Assembly (NCBI RefSeq): GCF_002575655.3
Contig: NC_053038.3
Location: 144,476,885-144,540,884 of the forward strand
DNA length: 64,000 nt
Reading direction: 5' to 3'
From: Aegilops tauschii subsp. strangulata
Taxonomy: Eukaryota; Streptophyta; Magnoliopsida; Poales; Poaceae
Position 1 is the stretch's first letter. Each line of letters opens with the position of its first letter. Below the pieces are notes generated by a model, which searched no databases, had not been told where the DNA came from, and worked only from the letters and a program-made list of their open reading frames with translations. A program made the translations under genes and the position numbers. Below are positions 20,626-30,071 of this stretch, piece after piece.

Positions 20626-21503
20626 TTTCGGATGTGTGGTTCTGGCAAAACCCTGAAGGTTCGAACTCTAGGGTGCGCGCAAAGTTCTTTCCCTCCTACC
20701 GATCCTTGCCCTAGCTCGCTAAGATCTCACGGACGAACTAGACGAACTCACTACACAGGAAGACACGAGATTTATACTGGTTCGGGCCACCGTTGTGGTG
20801 TAATACCCTACTCCAGTGTGTGGTGGTGGATTGCCTCTTGGGCTGATGAAGAAGAGTACAAGGGGGAGAACAGCCTCCTGAGGTTGAGGTGTTCTTATGC
20901 TCGGTGAACTTGTGGGGGTGGGAACTTGATCAGTTCCACCTGCCTCTACTGTGGTGGCTAGCTCCTCTCCCCAAATATTGAGCGGGAAGGGAGCCAACAA
21001 CGGCGGGCAAATTTGAAAGGGGACAGCTAGTACAAGCTATCCTGACAAAAGCGGTCTTCGCCTGCAAAAGGCTCTGGTGGTGACGCCGTCTTGGGCTCCA
21101 TGGTGACCTCCGTCTTGCTGTCCCGCTGGTCTTGGTCTCGTTGCACCGATATGGAAACATTTGCCTGATGCCTCGGTACTCCGCGCCTGCGCCTGCCTCC
21201 TTAGCACCAAAGAGGAAACAAGGACGCTGCGCGGGCTGGCGCCCGCCTGGTGTCGATCGTCATGGCTCACGTCACAAAAGCCTCGTCAGGTTTGCCCCAC
21301 CTTGATATCTCCGCTCCTCGTGAGGTAGCCTGGAGAGGCCGCTCCTGAGGAGGTCTTGCGTCGTTCGCCTCGCGAGGCTTGGCCCCACAAGAGGGTCTTG
21401 AATGCCTTGTTGATGAAGGTGGGCCGTACAGGCCTGCTCGCATAGCCACGCTATGGGCCGCTTGCAGGCATGTCTGGGGACCCCCGTTCCCAGAACGCCG
21501 ACA
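20626..21503 (-). repeat. 5' LTR of element B, TATA segment deleted
   Basis: 878 bases, collinear with the 3' LTR. A 20-base block containing the TATA box (14,479-14,498 in the 3' LTR) is missing here at about 20,965, where 'gctcc' joins 'tctcccc'. The inner terminal bases read TTTCGG instead of TGTCGG on the plus strand. Confidence 0.85.
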
Positions 21504-21508
21504 CTGGG

Positions 21509-21806
21509 AGCGCGGGTACGTTCTCTTGCGGCCGGGGAACTTCTTGGCAGCTTCCTTCTTCTCGCGCGGGAGCCCGGCACGGTGGGTCACGCCGGGGGGC
21601 GCACGCCTTGGCGCCAGGACGGCATCTTGGTGCAGAGGCGGTGGAGGCGCTCCGTGCGCCACGTCGCCCGCAGCTGGTCGAGGGTGAAGCAGCGAGAGAG
21701 ACGGCGCAGGGGAGCCCCCTGCAGCGCTGATGAGCTCGGTGATGCGGTCCAGCCAGTCCTCATAGAGTTCGTCGACGGGGCGGTAGCGCAGGAGCTCGCG
21801 TGCCAT
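21509..21806 (-). pseudogene. gag N-terminus of element C, interrupted by element B
   Basis: Starts MARELLRYRPVDELYEDWLD, a near copy of the gag start of element B, and runs to KKEAAKKFPGRKRTYPRS, where the 5' LTR of B begins at 21,503. The reading continues at 14,134. Residues 25-90 are Pro/Ala-rich. Confidence 0.75.
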
Positions 21807-22125
21807 GAGCAGCGCAGCCTACGCGTCCGTGGGAGCACGACGAGCGTGATACGACGAGCCGGCCGGGGTCAGCGACAGAGTGGTGGTGCGGCCGTACCGC
21901 CGCACCGAGGGGTGCAGCGAGGACACTTGCTGCTCGTTTCCCGCCAGGCCGGTGGCGTCGTTGGCGGCGGGTGATGGAGAACGACGGGGAGGCCCGCCGA
22001 CAGGAGCGGTCTAAGCAACGCGGGCGGCGAGGGTGGCCCGACGCTCAGCGCGGGCTCGACGAGCCTCCGCCATGGATGCGACAAAGCGACGGGACGCGGA
22101 TCGACGGAAAGAAAGCTCCGGCGCA

Positions 22126-22143
22126 CCCCTACCTGGCGTGCCA
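22126..22143 (-). other. primer-binding site of element C
   Basis: The minus strand reads TGGCACGCCAGGTAGGGG, two bases after the LTR piece that starts at 22,146. It confirms that the LTR pieces at 22,146-22,200 and 27,135-28,024 form one interrupted 5' LTR. Confidence 0.7.
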
Positions 22144-22145
22144 AA

Positions 22146-22200
22146 TTTCAGATTTCGGGTTTCGGCAAAACCCTTGAGGTTCATACACTAGGGTGCGCAC
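22146..22200 (-). repeat. inner end of the 5' LTR of element C
   Basis: Matches 20,626-20,680 of element B ('ggcaaaacccttgaggttc...gggtgcgcac'). It is cut at 22,200 by the BARE-type LTR. The last five bases CGCAC are the target duplication. Confidence 0.75.
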
Positions 22201-22347
22201 TGTTGGGAATCGTAGCATAATTTAAAATTTTCCTACGCTCACCAAGATGCATCTATGGAGTATACTAGCAACGAGGGGAAGGGAGTGCATCTACATACCC
22301 TTGTAGATCGCGAGCGGAAGCGTTCCAATCACTACTAGAAAAAGGAC

Positions 22348-22690
22348 TACTAATGGCGCACCTAATCTGGCCATTAATGGCGCATCAGTGGTGCGCCATT
22401 AGTAGCACGCCATTAGTATATTTTACTAATGGCGCACCACTGGTGCGCCATTAGTATCTGGTATACTAATGGCGCACCCCAGATGCGCCATTAGTATATA
22501 CTACAATGCGCCATTAGTATGCTTCCCAGGGGGCCATGTATACCAGGTGCTTTGGCATACTAATGGCGCACTACAGACGGATGCGCCATTAGTAACTTCG
22601 GCATACTAATGGCGCACTGTTTAGTGATGCGCCATTAGTATCCTTTGGCATACTAATGGCGCACTATGATGTGATGCGCCATTAGTATGA
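22348..22690. repeat. left subterminal repeat array of the CACTA element
   Basis: About 15 copies of ACTAATGGCGCAC or its complement, many in facing pairs that form short palindromes. Such arrays are the usual binding sites for CACTA-encoded TnpA-like proteins. Confidence 0.85.
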
Positions 22691-22967
22691 ATATTAGTTT
22701 TTTTTTGTTTTTTTATTTTCTGTTTTTTGCACAGGTTACAAAATGTATAATTGGACAAAATATAGACAACACACATCAACAACAGATTCATCGAATACAA
22801 TAAAAGATTAGTCTCTGAATACAATTCATCATTTTAGTCTCCGAATACAATTCATCATATTAGTCTCCGAATTGAAAAGACCGAACAAAATGTATAAGTA
22901 TGAATCGTTATATTACAAGTCTCGAGACCGCGAGTTTGTCTTCACATTACAAGTCGATATCGATCAT

Positions 22968-23222
22968 CTAAACTACCATCACATAGAAGAGAGTTGCGGT
23001 CATCACGATGAGCATCATCACGATGAAACTCATCTTCATCCGGTTCCTCCAACGCTCCCTCCCGTCTCCCACTAGATAGCGGGCATATCTAGATTCGGCC
23101 TCGACCCTAGTGGCGTACCCTTTGTAACTGTTACCGCTGAATCGGTGAACCTGTCTCCGACACTCCTCCCAGTCGTCGTAGACTCCGGGAACCTTACCCT
23201 TGTACACGACATACCACGGCAT
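22968..23222 (-). CDS. small protein: RNase H1-type hybrid-binding domain plus C-terminal membrane segment
   Basis: 84 residues. Residues 1-50 (MPWYVVYKGKVPGVYDDWEE, CRRQVHRFSGNSYKGYATR, EAESRYA) match the N-terminal hybrid-binding domain of eukaryotic RNase H1 and caulimovirid viroplasmin (PF01693): WYVV.KG..PGVY..W.EC...V..F.G..YK.Y.T..EA. This fold binds RNA/DNA hybrids. There is no RNase H catalytic domain. A basic linker (RERWRNRMK) leads to a hydrophobic C-terminal helix (SFIVMMLIVMTATLFYVMVV) that would be a tail anchor. It lies 239 bases after the Ulp1-like gene on the same strand of the CACTA element. The domain call is from sequence pattern. Function is inferred only. Confidence 0.65.
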   Translation of the reverse strand: MPWYVVYKGKVPGVYDDWEECRRQVHRFSGNSYKGYATRVEAESRYARYLVGDGRERWRNRMKMSFIVMMLIVMTATLFYVMVV

Positions 23223-23460
23223 CGCTATGCAGTAGCCAAACGAAACGTTAGTACCAATTCACAGACAATACATAAGCAATATATAAGTATGCAACAGAAC
23301 GATCGGAAGAGAAAAGCAAGACATTAATAGCATCGATTACATCTAAGTTGAAGGACTCTCGAAACCAAAGAGACATACTACAAGTTCATTAAAGTTTAAT
23401 TACAACATGAGCCAATCGATGTTTCAGAACTAGACACAGCATCACTGCTTTCGACTCGAC

Positions 23461-24996
23461 TCAAGGGACCGGAGCGTGGATGAAGCTGCCGTCTATCGTG
23501 GGAGTCATGAAACCACGGGCGATGTCAGCCTGCATTTGTAGGATTGTGTCGATGTCACTGTTGGACGGTTGATTTCTGAGGTAGAACTGCCCCGAGGTAC
23601 GAAGGACATCTTGATGGATGATTTCCGCAAACTCCGACTGGATGCGAAAGAATTCTTGTCTGATGTCCGCGTCCTGGATTGCCGACACGCTCGCGGCCCA
23701 ATCTTTGAGTCTACTCGGTAGCAGTAGTTGATGATGGTCCCGTATGATCGCCCGCATGTGATGGATGGCGTAGTACGCACCCTTCTGACCGCCAGGCGGC
23801 TGCTTGACGCAGCAGAACGTCGTGTTGTGGGAGAACACGTGCTTGCCGTACTTACGAATAGGCCTGGTGAAGGTGCCTCCAGATTTGACGTAGCCGGGGA
23901 GAACATCATCAAGAACCTTCTTGACATTTGTGTAGTCTACGTTCGACTGACGGTCCGGGTCGAAATACGTGGCCATGGAATATTTGGGGCTTAGGAGGAT
24001 GAGCGTGCAATGTGTGTCACTGCAGAAAACACGGAATGTTAAAAGAAAAACGATCAAAATCTAAGAATTCATATGTAACGGGGCGGTTGAGGGGAGGACT
24101 TACTCGGGAAAGTAAGGCACGAGGAAGTTGTCCTTATCTTGGTTTGCCAGAATGACGCCTTCGAGGTAAGAACTCGCGACTTCCCGGTCCCCAGCGCTGC
24201 CCAAGATCTTGGCACGCATGTAGAAGGGGTCGACTATCACGATGTCCGGGGTCTTGTCGCGAATGATCCGCATCTCCATACTCAGCGAAAATAGCCGAAC
24301 GAAGGTGTAGTGCAGCGGATGAAGGTTCAACATAGCGTGGATGTCATCAAACCGCAGGACGATCGTACCCCCGATGGAGTTATCCACAAAGCCCTTGCCC
24401 TCTGGCACCTTGGCCGCGAAAACCGGGTATGCCACATCCTTCTCTCGGAGACGCCGCTTCTCCAAAGAAAGCACACTGTCATGCAGACTCCGCATAGCAC
24501 CGGTTGCAGCATCGAGCATATTTCTCGGTAGCATCGGCCTACCCGCCACATGCACCCTCCTCGAGATATCCGCAGTTGAAGGTGGCCCGTCCTGAGCACG
24601 GATCGTACTCGGTGCCGGCTGGCCCGCACCCTTGTTAGTCTTTCTTTTGCGTGCCTTCTTCTTGATCTCCTGTAATGGGACCGAGTTCTGCTCATAGACC
24701 GCCTTCTTGAGTGTGTTGGGGCTGATCATATTTGGCACCTCGCCTATCTGAGGCTCGGTGAAGTCGGCAGCTGGAGGCGTCTCCTGAGAGCTGAACAGCA
24801 GACGACGCCTATTGCAACTTGGCTTCTCCGCGGTACCAGCTAGATCGCACACGTCTTTTGTTGGGTTGGGTTCTTGAGAAGGAGGCCCCATGAAGTCGCC
24901 ACCATCCCCATGATCGGCAAAGTACTGATCGACGTTGGCAAATGTATCGTCGTCGTCGTCGTTCTGATCCTGTGCCATATGCATGTTTGGATCCAT
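23461..24996 (-). CDS. CACTA-encoded Ulp1-like (C48) peptidase homologue, catalytic Cys lost
   Basis: Two exons: 24,996-24,104 and 24,019-23,461. The 84-base intron has GTAAGT donor and TGCAG acceptor on the minus strand, and the join reads ...PYFPDDTHCTLILLSP. The N-terminus is acidic (QNDDDDD) and the middle basic (KKKARKRKTNKG, NLS-like). The C-terminal domain resembles the Ulp1-like domain common in grass transposon proteins: H in THCTLILLSP, D in TYFDPDRQ, then VKQPPGGQKGAYYAIHHM, where the usual pattern is Q-P-x-G...L-C-G-Y-Y. The Cys is replaced, so peptidase activity is unlikely. Total about 483 residues. It could serve as a SUMO or protein-binding module. Confidence 0.65.
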
Positions 24997-25011
24997 TAGT
25001 ATGTTTGTACA

Positions 25012-25520
25012 GGCGCACTAGTAAAAAAACTTTTTATACTAATGGCGCACCCTGGGCCTGGTGCGCCATTACTAGTTACAACTAGTAATGGCACACCGTG
25101 GGCAGGATGCGCCATTAGTATGTTTGGACAGGCGCACTAGTTAAAAAAAATTGATACTAATGGCGCACCCTGGTCAAGGTGCGCCATTAGTAGTTTCAAC
25201 TACTAATGGCGCACTGTCTCTGGATGCGCCATTAGTATGTTTGGACAGGCGCACTAGTTAAAAAACATTTTTGTTTATACTAATGGCGCACCCCGAGGCA
25301 GGTGCGCCATTAGTAGTTTCAACTACTAATGGCGCACTGTCTCTGGATGCGCCATTAGTATGTTTGGACAGGCGCACTAGTTAAAAAAAATTGATACTAA
25401 TGGCGCACCCTGGGCCAGGTGCGCCATTAGTAGTTTCATCTCTAATGGCGTATCGGAAGGTGGTGCGCCATTAGTATATACTAATGGCGCACGGCTTGTC
25501 TGGTGCGCCATTAGTGTTAA
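25012..25520. repeat. right subterminal repeat array of the CACTA element
   Basis: About 18 copies of the ACTAATGGCGCAC core, arranged as facing pairs. A larger unit of about 110 bases including 'tgtttggacaggcgcactag' is repeated four times. Confidence 0.85.
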
Positions 25521-25840
25521 TCCCATCTATAGCCCTTTTTCTAGTAGTGAATGAACGTGGATGACGGAGTCGTACTCGCCGTGATCCAAATCACCGATGA
25601 CCGAGTGCTGAACGGACGGCACCTCCGCGTTCAACACACGTACGGTGCAGCGACGTCTCCTCCTTCTTGATCCAGCAAGGGGGAAGGAGAGGTTGATGGA
25701 GATCCAGCAGCACGACGGCGTGGTGGTGGATGCAGTGGGATGTCGGCAGGGCTTCGCCGAGCTTATACGAGAGAGAGAGAGGTGTTGCAGGGGAGGAGGG
25801 AGGCGCCCAAGGCTCAGATATTGCTGCCCTCCCTCCCCCC

Positions 25841-25850
25841 CCTTTATATA
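25841..25850 (-). promoter_or_regulatory. TATA box of the BARE-type LTR
   Basis: Minus strand TATATAAAGG within 'gggggcctatataaaggg', in the position of the LTR promoter in BARE-type elements. Confidence 0.6.
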
Positions 25851-27139
25851 GGCCCCCTAGGAGGGGGGCGCCGGCCACAACCCATCTAGAGCAAGGGGAG
25901 GCGGCCAAGGGGGGGACTTGCCCCCCAAGGCAAGTGGGGCGCCCCCCCACCCTAGGGTTTCCAACCCTAGGCACAGGGGGGAGGCCCATGGGGGGTGCCC
26001 CAGCCCACTAGGGGCTGGTTACCCTCCCACTTCAGCCCATGGAGCCCTCCAGGATAGGTGGCCCCACCCGGTGGACCCCCGGGACCCTTCCGGTGGTCCC
26101 GGTACAATACCGGTAACCCCCGAAACTTTCCCGGTGGCCGAAACTTGACTTCCTATATATAATTCTTCACCTCCGGACCATTCTGGAACCTCTCGTGATG
26201 TCCGGGATCTCATCCGGGACTCCGAACAACTTTCGGGTTTCCGCATACACATATCTCTACAACCCTAGCGTCACCGAACCTTAAGTGTGTAGACCCTACG
26301 GGTTCGGGAGACATGCAGACATGACCGAGACGCCTCTCCGGTCAATAACCAACAGCGGGATGTGGATACCCATGTTGGCTCCCACATGTTCCACGATGAT
26401 CTCATCGGATGAACCACGATGTCGAGGATTCAATCAATCCCGTATACAATTCCCTTTGTCAATCGGTATGTTACTTGCCCGAGATTCGATCGTCGGTATC
26501 CCAATACCTTGTTCAATCTCGTTACCGGCAAGTCTCTTTACTCGTACCGCAATGCATGATCCTGTGACTAACGCCTTAGTCACATTGAGCTCATTATGAT
26601 GATGCATTACCGAGTGGGCCCAGAGATACCTCTCCGTCGCACGGAGTGACAAATCCCAGTCTTGATCCGTGCCAACGCAACAGACACTTTCGGAGATACC
26701 CGTAGTGCACCTTTATAGTCACCCAGTTACGTTGTGACGTTTGGCACACCCAAAGCACTCCTACGGTATCTGGGAGTTGCACGATCTCATGGTCTAAGGA
26801 AAAAATACTTGACATTGGAAAAGCTCCAGCAAACGAAACTACACAATCTTTTATGCTAAGCTTAGGATTGGGTCTTGTCCATCACATCATTCTCCTAATA
26901 TTGTGATCCCGTTATCAACGACATCCCATGTCCATAGTCAGGAAACCATGACTATCTGTTGATCAACGAGCTAGTCAACTAGAGGCTTACTAGGGACACG
27001 TTGTGGTCTATGCTTTCACACATGTATTACGATTTCCGGACAATACAATTATAGCATGAACAAAAGACAATTATCATGAACAAAGAAATATAATAATAAC
27101 CATTTATTATTGCCTCTAGGGCATATTTCCAACACGCAC

Positions 27140-28024
27140 GAAGATCTCCTCCTACCTAATCACGCCCTCAGTCTCACCGCGATCTCAAGGCCTAGCTCAA
27201 CGAACCCGCAACACAAGAGACACGAGATTTATACTGGTTCGGGCCACCATTGTGGTGTAATACCGTACTTCAGTGTGGTGTGGTGGATTGCCTCTTGGGC
27301 TGAGGATGGACAGTTACAAGGGGAGAACAGCTTCCTGAGGAGAGGTGTTCTTGTGCTTGGTGTGTTTGAAGATCGAATGGATCTAGTCCAAGATGAGTTG
27401 AGTTTAGTTGCCTCCTACGATGGTGGCTAGTCCTATTTATAGAGGCCCTGGTCCTCTCCCCAAATATTGAGCGGGAAGGGAGCCAACAACGGCCAAATTC
27501 GAAGGGAGACAACTAGTACAAGTTACCCTGACTAAAGGTGGTCTTCGCCTGCCAAAGGCTCTGGTGGTGACGCCATCTTGGGCTCCACGGTGACCTTGAT
27601 CCTGCCGTCCTGCTGGTCTTGGTCTCGTGGCACCGATATGGAAACCTTTGCCTGATGCCTCGAGACTCCTCGCCTGCGCTTGCCCCTTTAGCACCAAAGA
27701 GGAAATGAGGACACTACGCGCGCTGGCGCCCGCCTGGCTCCAGTCGTCATGGCTTGCGTTACAGGAACCTCGTGAGGTGTCCCTTGCGTTGATCTCTCCG
27801 CCCCTCGTGAGCCAGCCTGGTGAGGCCGCTCCCGAGGAGGTCTTGTGTCGTCCGCCTCGCGAGGCTTGGCCCCTCGCGAGGGTCTTGAGTGTTTGCTGGT
27901 GAAGATGGCCCGTACGGGGCCGCTGGCGGAGCCACACCGTGGGCCGCAGGCAGGCAAGTCTAGGGACCCCAGTTCCCAGGACGCGGACACGCACCATACC
28001 GTTGCTCCCCATATCCTCCTTGCA
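27140..28024 (-). repeat. main part of the 5' LTR of element C
   Basis: Collinear with the LTRs of element B. The outer end is either 27,989 (homologous to B) or 28,024: 35 extra bases ending 'tgca' are shared with the LTR at the left window edge. The flank beyond 28,024 is unrelated low-copy DNA. Confidence 0.8.
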
Positions 28025-28095
28025 CAATTTTCTCCACACTCTCCATAGCATCCGGTGAGCAGGAGGACAAGTTCTCTGGCATAAAATCCGACTGG

Positions 28096-28410
28096 GTGCC
28101 CCGACAAGCTAGGCAACTCGCTGCCCCACCTCCCTCCTCACCCGAGGCCGTCAGTACCATGGGCAAGGCTGCAGGTGGGCAAGCAGAGGAGCAAGCTGCC
28201 GCTCCCAGCTGGCCCCTGGTGCATCAACTCGACGCTCCAAGCCTGCTCACAGAGCAGTGGCCAGTTGCTACACGCCGGCACATGGGGGACCACGGCGTGC
28301 AATGCACCGTGGTGGGCCGCGCCATCCGATGCAAAAGTTGGCGGAACCGCAGCATGCTGGCGGAGGTGACCAACACGTTTGCGGCCACCGCCGACACCGA
28401 GGAATACTAG
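28096..28410 (+). CDS. hypothetical protein, 104 residues
   Basis: A GC-rich open frame directly beside the outer end of element C. The N-terminus is Ala/Pro-rich and the C-terminus contains CTVVGRAIRCKSWRNRSMLA. I do not recognise it, and the opposite strand is also open (28,138-28,443). It may be an exon remnant of the host sequence into which C inserted, or chance. Confidence 0.2.
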   Translation: MPRQARQLAAPPPSSPEAVSTMGKAAGGQAEEQAAAPSWPLVHQLDAPSLLTEQWPVATRRHMGDHGVQCTVVGRAIRCKSWRNRSMLAEVTNTFAATADTEEY

Positions 28411-28984
28411 ACCACGGGAGCCGCCGCCGCTCTGAACCCACAAATGCTATAACCACCGCGTCGCTGGCATAGACACCCTGTGTGTTGCCCGGTTTGGCTC
28501 AAAACATTGTGGACCCCAGCCGTGGTCGGCATTAGAAACTATAGCTGCTTCCAGAAGTTATTCACTTTTAGTCAAAAAATGACCAAAATATAATTAATTA
28601 TGCATGGTCTTGACTTATTGTGCTCGCACTGGTAGTAGGAACTAGAGGTTTTTCTTTATTTATAACTCTCCTCACATTCTTTTTGGCTTTGAAGTGAATC
28701 ATGGTTGTGAACATTATCTATGAATGTGCAAACATTTGTGAACATGAGTTTGATGTGGAAGTTGAACTTGGAATGTTGGGCTTGCGTGTGAACTATACCA
28801 TGTCCAATGCTTCGTCTGTTATTGTTTGGAAAGTAATTGCTATTATTACATGACTCAAAAAAATTGTGCCACATCATTAGATGCACGGACATCACAACAG
28901 GCATGCTGACTGGATAAATATTTGAACCTAACTATTATGAAGGAAAAATTTGTATTGACAATTGTTTTAGATAGCAGGAGACGC
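28411..28984. other. AT-rich low-copy stretch, no gene seen
   Basis: Nothing recognisable apart from short unsupported ORFs. Confidence 0.5.
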
Positions 28985-29284
28985 CTAGCCTGCTATCTCT
29001 GCTAGCTTCTTTCTGGCTTCTTCCATCTCTTCTTTGGCTTGGGTGAAGAGAGCATCTGATTGCTCTTTTTACTTCTTCAGGAACTCAGCTACATTCTCAA
29101 GGGCTGCTGCACGCTTTCTTTCAGCCTTTACTAGAGCCACGAGGACACGAACAGTTGACGACTCCACCTGGCTTGTGTGTAATCCAGCATCATCTGGGAA
29201 TTTGCACCTTGTGTCTAATCCAGCATCATTAGGGAACGGGCACCTTGTGTGTAATCCAGCCTCATTTTCGAAACATGATCTCAA
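28985..29284 (-). pseudogene. degenerate coding fragment with 12-residue repeats and a coiled coil
   Basis: On the minus strand three 36-base units (29,281-29,175) encode NEAGLHTRCPFP / NDAGLDTRCKFP / DDAGLHTSQVES. They are followed by a Lys/Glu/Ala-rich helix (LVALVKAERKRAAALENVAE), a stop, and then a further helix (KEQSDALFTQAKEEMEEARK) in the same frame. The one stop inside a continuous helix suggests a decayed gene. Not recognised. Confidence 0.4.
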
Positions 29285-30071
29285 GGTTGACCATACTTCC
29301 CTCCTTGCGGGAACTGCATCCTGACATGAAGTTACTTCTTTTTAGGATCAATACACAGAGCAACCCAGATCCATTTAGTAGAAGACAGATAAACAGGACT
29401 CAGAGAAGTGAATTCAAAAGGAGAAATATAAAAACAGACTCCAAGGTGAGAACACCCACTTCCTACATCAAGCTAAAAATGAAGCATTAGGACGATTAAG
29501 ACTCTTCTGATTACACATCGAAGAACATGAGGCTAAGAGAAACAGAAACTACAACATATACACATTGAGGAACACGAGGCTAAACGAAAGTAATTGAAAG
29601 GATGTTACTTACCAAAGCTTGTTTTACAGGTTCGGTGCAACTCCTCTTTAACTTGCCACGTTTCTTGAAGATGTCCCCAAAATCCCGTGTTTGGTCTTCA
29701 TTGCTCCTATGCATGTTCGCACTCGTGGTTTTAAAATCTCAACTTGGCAAGAAAAATATAATACTCACGCATCTTGTGGGCAACATTAAAGCACTCATTT
29801 GCCATGTTAGAGCATCTCCAACAAAAGCGCAATGCACGGCGTGTTAAAAAGCGTTTACAGCGCCGGAATAGCCAGTTTTTTTGGGCCGCGGAGTGCTGGC
29901 TCCAGCGGCCGCTGCGAAAAAATTGCACGCGCGCACCGCTCCACCAGACACGCTATATTTTTTTCTCCTTTCTACTCTGACTCGATACACATTCGACTCC
30001 GAGTCGATACTGGCATAGATAGATACATAGATAGTTCTCAACATAGATAGATAAAAAAATAGATAGTTCAA
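29285..30071. other. low-copy DNA, no gene supported
   Basis: Short ORFs only. A 'gagcatctccaaca' motif at 29,812, often a transposon terminus in grasses, has no partner found nearby. Confidence 0.4.

Larger units (their letters stand above)
14140..21503 (-). mobile_element. element B: complete Tat-like non-autonomous LTR retrotransposon
   Basis: 7,364 bases flanked by a perfect 5-bp target duplication CTGGG (14,135-14,139 and 21,504-21,508). Minus-strand order: 5' LTR, PBS, gag, protease, RT remnant, a noncoding part with two stem-loops, a B3-domain ORF on the opposite (plus) strand, PPT, 3' LTR. The gag frame of element C reads directly from 21,509 onto 14,134 across the insertion, which proves the nesting. 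The lineage call rests on the DGGA protease, the gag core and the antisense ORF slot, which Tat-lineage elements such as Grande also have. Family name not known. Confidence 0.85.
22330..25549. mobile_element. CACTA (En/Spm-like) DNA transposon
   Basis: Terminal inverted repeats CACTACTAGAAAAAGG at 22,330 and CCTTTTTCTAGTAGTG ending at 25,549. 3-bp target duplication AAT (22,327-22,329; 25,550-25,552). 3,220 bases, with dense subterminal repeat arrays at both ends. It encodes no TNP2-type transposase, so it is non-autonomous, but it carries two minus-strand genes (Ulp1-like and hybrid-binding-domain protein). Confidence 0.92.
22201..27134 (-). mobile_element. BARE/Angela-type solo LTR interrupted by a CACTA element
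   Basis: The minus strand begins TGTTGGAAATATGCCCTAGA (27,134) and ends 'cgattcccaaca' (22,201), the termini of the Triticeae BARE1/Angela/WIS Copia group as remembered. Flanked by a perfect CGCAC duplication (22,196-22,200 and 27,135-27,139). Without the CACTA insertion and its duplicated AAT it is 1,711 bases, about the size of one LTR, and no internal domain or second LTR is present. It is therefore a solo LTR left after LTR-LTR recombination. Confidence 0.9.

Noticed and set aside
22348..25520. Regularly spaced palindromic repeats that at first look like a CRISPR array
   Set aside because: They are the subterminal arrays of a CACTA element with TIRs and target duplication. Spacers are not unique or of constant length, and the genome is a plant nuclear one.
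28138..28443. Minus ORF of 101 codons opposite 28,096-28,410
   Set aside because: Both strands are open in a short GC-rich stretch, and neither has a domain. The plus frame is listed only with low confidence.
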